NCBI RefSeq assembly: GCF_040954835.1
Contig: NC_090711.1
Location: forward strand, 5,463,501 to 5,527,500
Length of the DNA stretch: 64,000 bases
From: Lepisosteus oculatus
Taxonomy: Eukaryota; Chordata; Actinopteri; Semionotiformes; Lepisosteidae
Direction of reading: 5' to 3'
Part shown: positions 62,119-64,000 of the stretch, piece after piece
How the letters are laid out: each line of letters begins with the position of its first letter
How positions within the stretch are numbered: the stretch's first letter is position 1
Made by a program: the position numbers and the translations under genes
The notes under the pieces: generated by a model
Told to the model about the DNA's origin: nothing
The model's input: only the letters and a program-made list of their open reading frames with translations
Databases searched by the model: none

Positions 62119-64000
62119 GTAGGAAAGACCAATTCAATCAGAAAACCTCTTGGTACACTTTTCACTCTGGCGCAGGAGGCTTGGTTTTTTTAAGTGGGTT
62201 CAAACACACCAAGATTTTCTCAGAAAAACAGATGTTTAATGACGGTAATGGACTGTTACTCTTGAGTTCTACCTTAAGTTATAACTACTTTGTCTGTGGA
62301 GAGTAAGCCATAAAATGTCTAAAAAAAATCACTTTGCTGAAAAGTGCGACTAATTAAGCTTCTGCAACAGTGAAACTGGGAAAGGTTTAAAATATCCATT
62401 GGGGACTTTTTAATATTCCAGGGCTTGCTGTATGAAACTACAATTAGAAAGAAGCATGAAAGATTGAACTCAATCCAAATGTTTTTCTTGCACAGTCGCT
62501 GGAATATAGATTGTCATGTCCATTTTTTGGTCTGAGAGTGAACTGTTAATGACAGGTGTGTTTAATCTCCATGGATAGGCTGAAGGAAGAGGACAGTGAT
62601 CTTGAAGGCAGATGCCTCCTATAATTACAAGCACTCAAATTCATTTGTCATCCAGAGAAAGAATCAGTAGAGCCTCAAAGACAGTTTCAAAGTTTGATTT
62701 GAGGAAGAACTTCCCTAGGACCATAATAGGACTAATAAAACCAAGTGCAGCACAGAGCTGTACCTGACTTCAAGAGGAAAAAAAAAAGTTGGGTTGTTTT
62801 TGCAATGCTTGTCAAGAGTGATTTCCGTGATGGTACTGGAGTGCTTGCAGTAGCATGGAATTTGAAAGCTGATAAAAGGTCTGACAACTTGTTTGTGAGT
62901 TTTGCAGCACCAATGGGTGGATCACAAAATTTGAAGCACTGAAAATCCCTTGGGTATTCTTAGCTGGTGAGGGAACGGGTTCTGAAATTGGCACAGGTAC
63001 TTTATGAAAATGAGATAATTAAATTGACCTAGGTCAATGTAAAGATTAAAGTAACATTTTCATTCCGGTTTGGATGTGTCCCCTTGGGTGTTAAGGATGT
63101 CCTCGGAAGGATAGATTGAAAAGCATTTTATTTTAAAATTTACCTTTGTCTGACTCTTTCGTTACTACGTTTGTATTTCTGCAATGAGGCGAACCTCCCA
63201 TCGACTCTCAAGTTTATTTGTATTGATGTAAGTAATACTTCAGCTTTTTTGGAAAACTATTTTTTTGCCACAAACATAGAAACATTAGTGCAGGATATTT
63301 TGAGATGGAAGTCATTTGAAGAATGAAGTTGTTTCCATGCAAATAAAGACTGATGCTGGATCATATCTTGACACAATATCTGATTAGTAGGCTTGTGAAG
63401 ATAATAACTTTGGAACCACTTACCTAAATTTGATTAAAGGGTAAACGCCTAATTTCCAGGTTTGTCAGATCATGCTTTGTTTTTCTTATTTCTTAAATTA
63501 TTTTCTGTTAGCTTTATAATTGTAGTGCAATGTCATTATGGAGACAACACCTGTGTAGTATTTTAAAATGATTAATCAGCATGTAGTGGATGAAAAGGAA
63601 AGCTGTCATGTGCAAAGTGATCAGCCAAAATGTGCATTTTGAGCATGTTGGATCCAACCTGTCCTTTGCTATAGGTTTTATTGTAAAACCAAACATTAAG
63701 CAGCATTTCCTGGGAGTCTATTAGTACACAGCTGATATTAAGTTTAAATATTAGATAGGCTTAATGTACGCTCTGAGGAATGCCTTCACACTTAATAAAG
63801 TCATTGATTTTTTATAATATAGAATTTTATAATATTAGAATACTCTAATATTTTTAGAATACTCAGACTGCATTTTCAGGGCACAGCTAATTGTTCACAA
63901 TTCAGAAATGAACAGTTACTGAAGAAAATAGTGAAGCCAAGAAACTCATAATTGCATGTAATGGACCTAAAAACAACTAGGCATATACTGCTTGAATAAT
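62119..64000 (+). other. ZBTB46: ZBTB46 intron 2, running out of the window
   Basis: No zinc-finger exon was found before the end. The reading frame running 60 codons past the donor is intronic. Confidence 0.7.

Noticed and set aside
62119-62306. Extension of the ZBTB46 frame past the exon donor
   Set aside because: Family similarity ends at the GTAGGA donor and the tail has no resemblance to ZBTB46; it is intron read-through of the open frame.

Overview
The window is vertebrate nuclear DNA, most likely from a ray-finned fish. The genes have long introns and use AATAAA polyadenylation signals. The dispersed repeats are of types common in fish: a 5S-rRNA-headed SINE, a V-SINE-like element, tRNA-type SINEs, a Tc1 transposon and Penelope-like ends. 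Three protein-coding genes were recognised by translating exons and checking splice phase. All three have human orthologues in one block, 20q13.33. The species cannot be named from the sequence alone. Single-copy linkage of these genes suits a gar, bowfin or sturgeon type as well as a teleost.

Layout. Positions 1-6.05 kb hold no recognisable exon and may be a long 3' UTR read on the plus strand. A solo LTR fossil (6.1-6.4 kb) and a SINE (7.0-7.3 kb) follow. PPDPF lies on the minus strand (coding 8923 to 7583, inferred leader exon near 10.9-11.05 kb, CRE-bearing promoter near 11.1 kb). Between 11.6 and 15.25 kb two identical tRNA-Glu(CTC) genes face each other. Between them are a CpG-rich CCAAT/ETS promoter-like patch (12.8-12.96 kb) and an unusual tandem array (about 13.1-13.84 kb) built on 10-bp palindromes TATCGCGATA and TGTCGCGACA, both of the ZBED1/hDREF type.

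TPD52L2 occupies 30.34 down to about 16.3 kb on the minus strand. Nine exons could be placed with consistent phase. Three are frame-preserving cassettes, one acceptor is a NAGNAG, and one donor is GC rather than GT. It stands head-to-head with ZBTB46 on the plus strand: an inferred leader exon near 43.5-43.8 kb, a 17.3 kb intron, and a first coding exon at 61.2-62.1 kb carrying the whole BTB domain. The zinc-finger exons lie beyond the window. The TPD52L2/ZBTB46 divergent order is the same as in human. ABHD16B, which sits between them in human, was not seen.

The 30.6-43.5 kb intergenic stretch is repeat-rich. It includes a foldback element with roughly 80-bp arms and a 13-bp target-site duplication. 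ZBTB46 intron 1 contains an unrecognised antisense reading frame with a good splice acceptor (45.58-45.98 kb), a perfect 34-bp-arm hairpin (50.3 kb), a dead Tc1-like transposon (57.86-59.26 kb) and two smaller hairpins. No operon-like or pathway linkage among the genes is implied; they are neighbours by conserved synteny.
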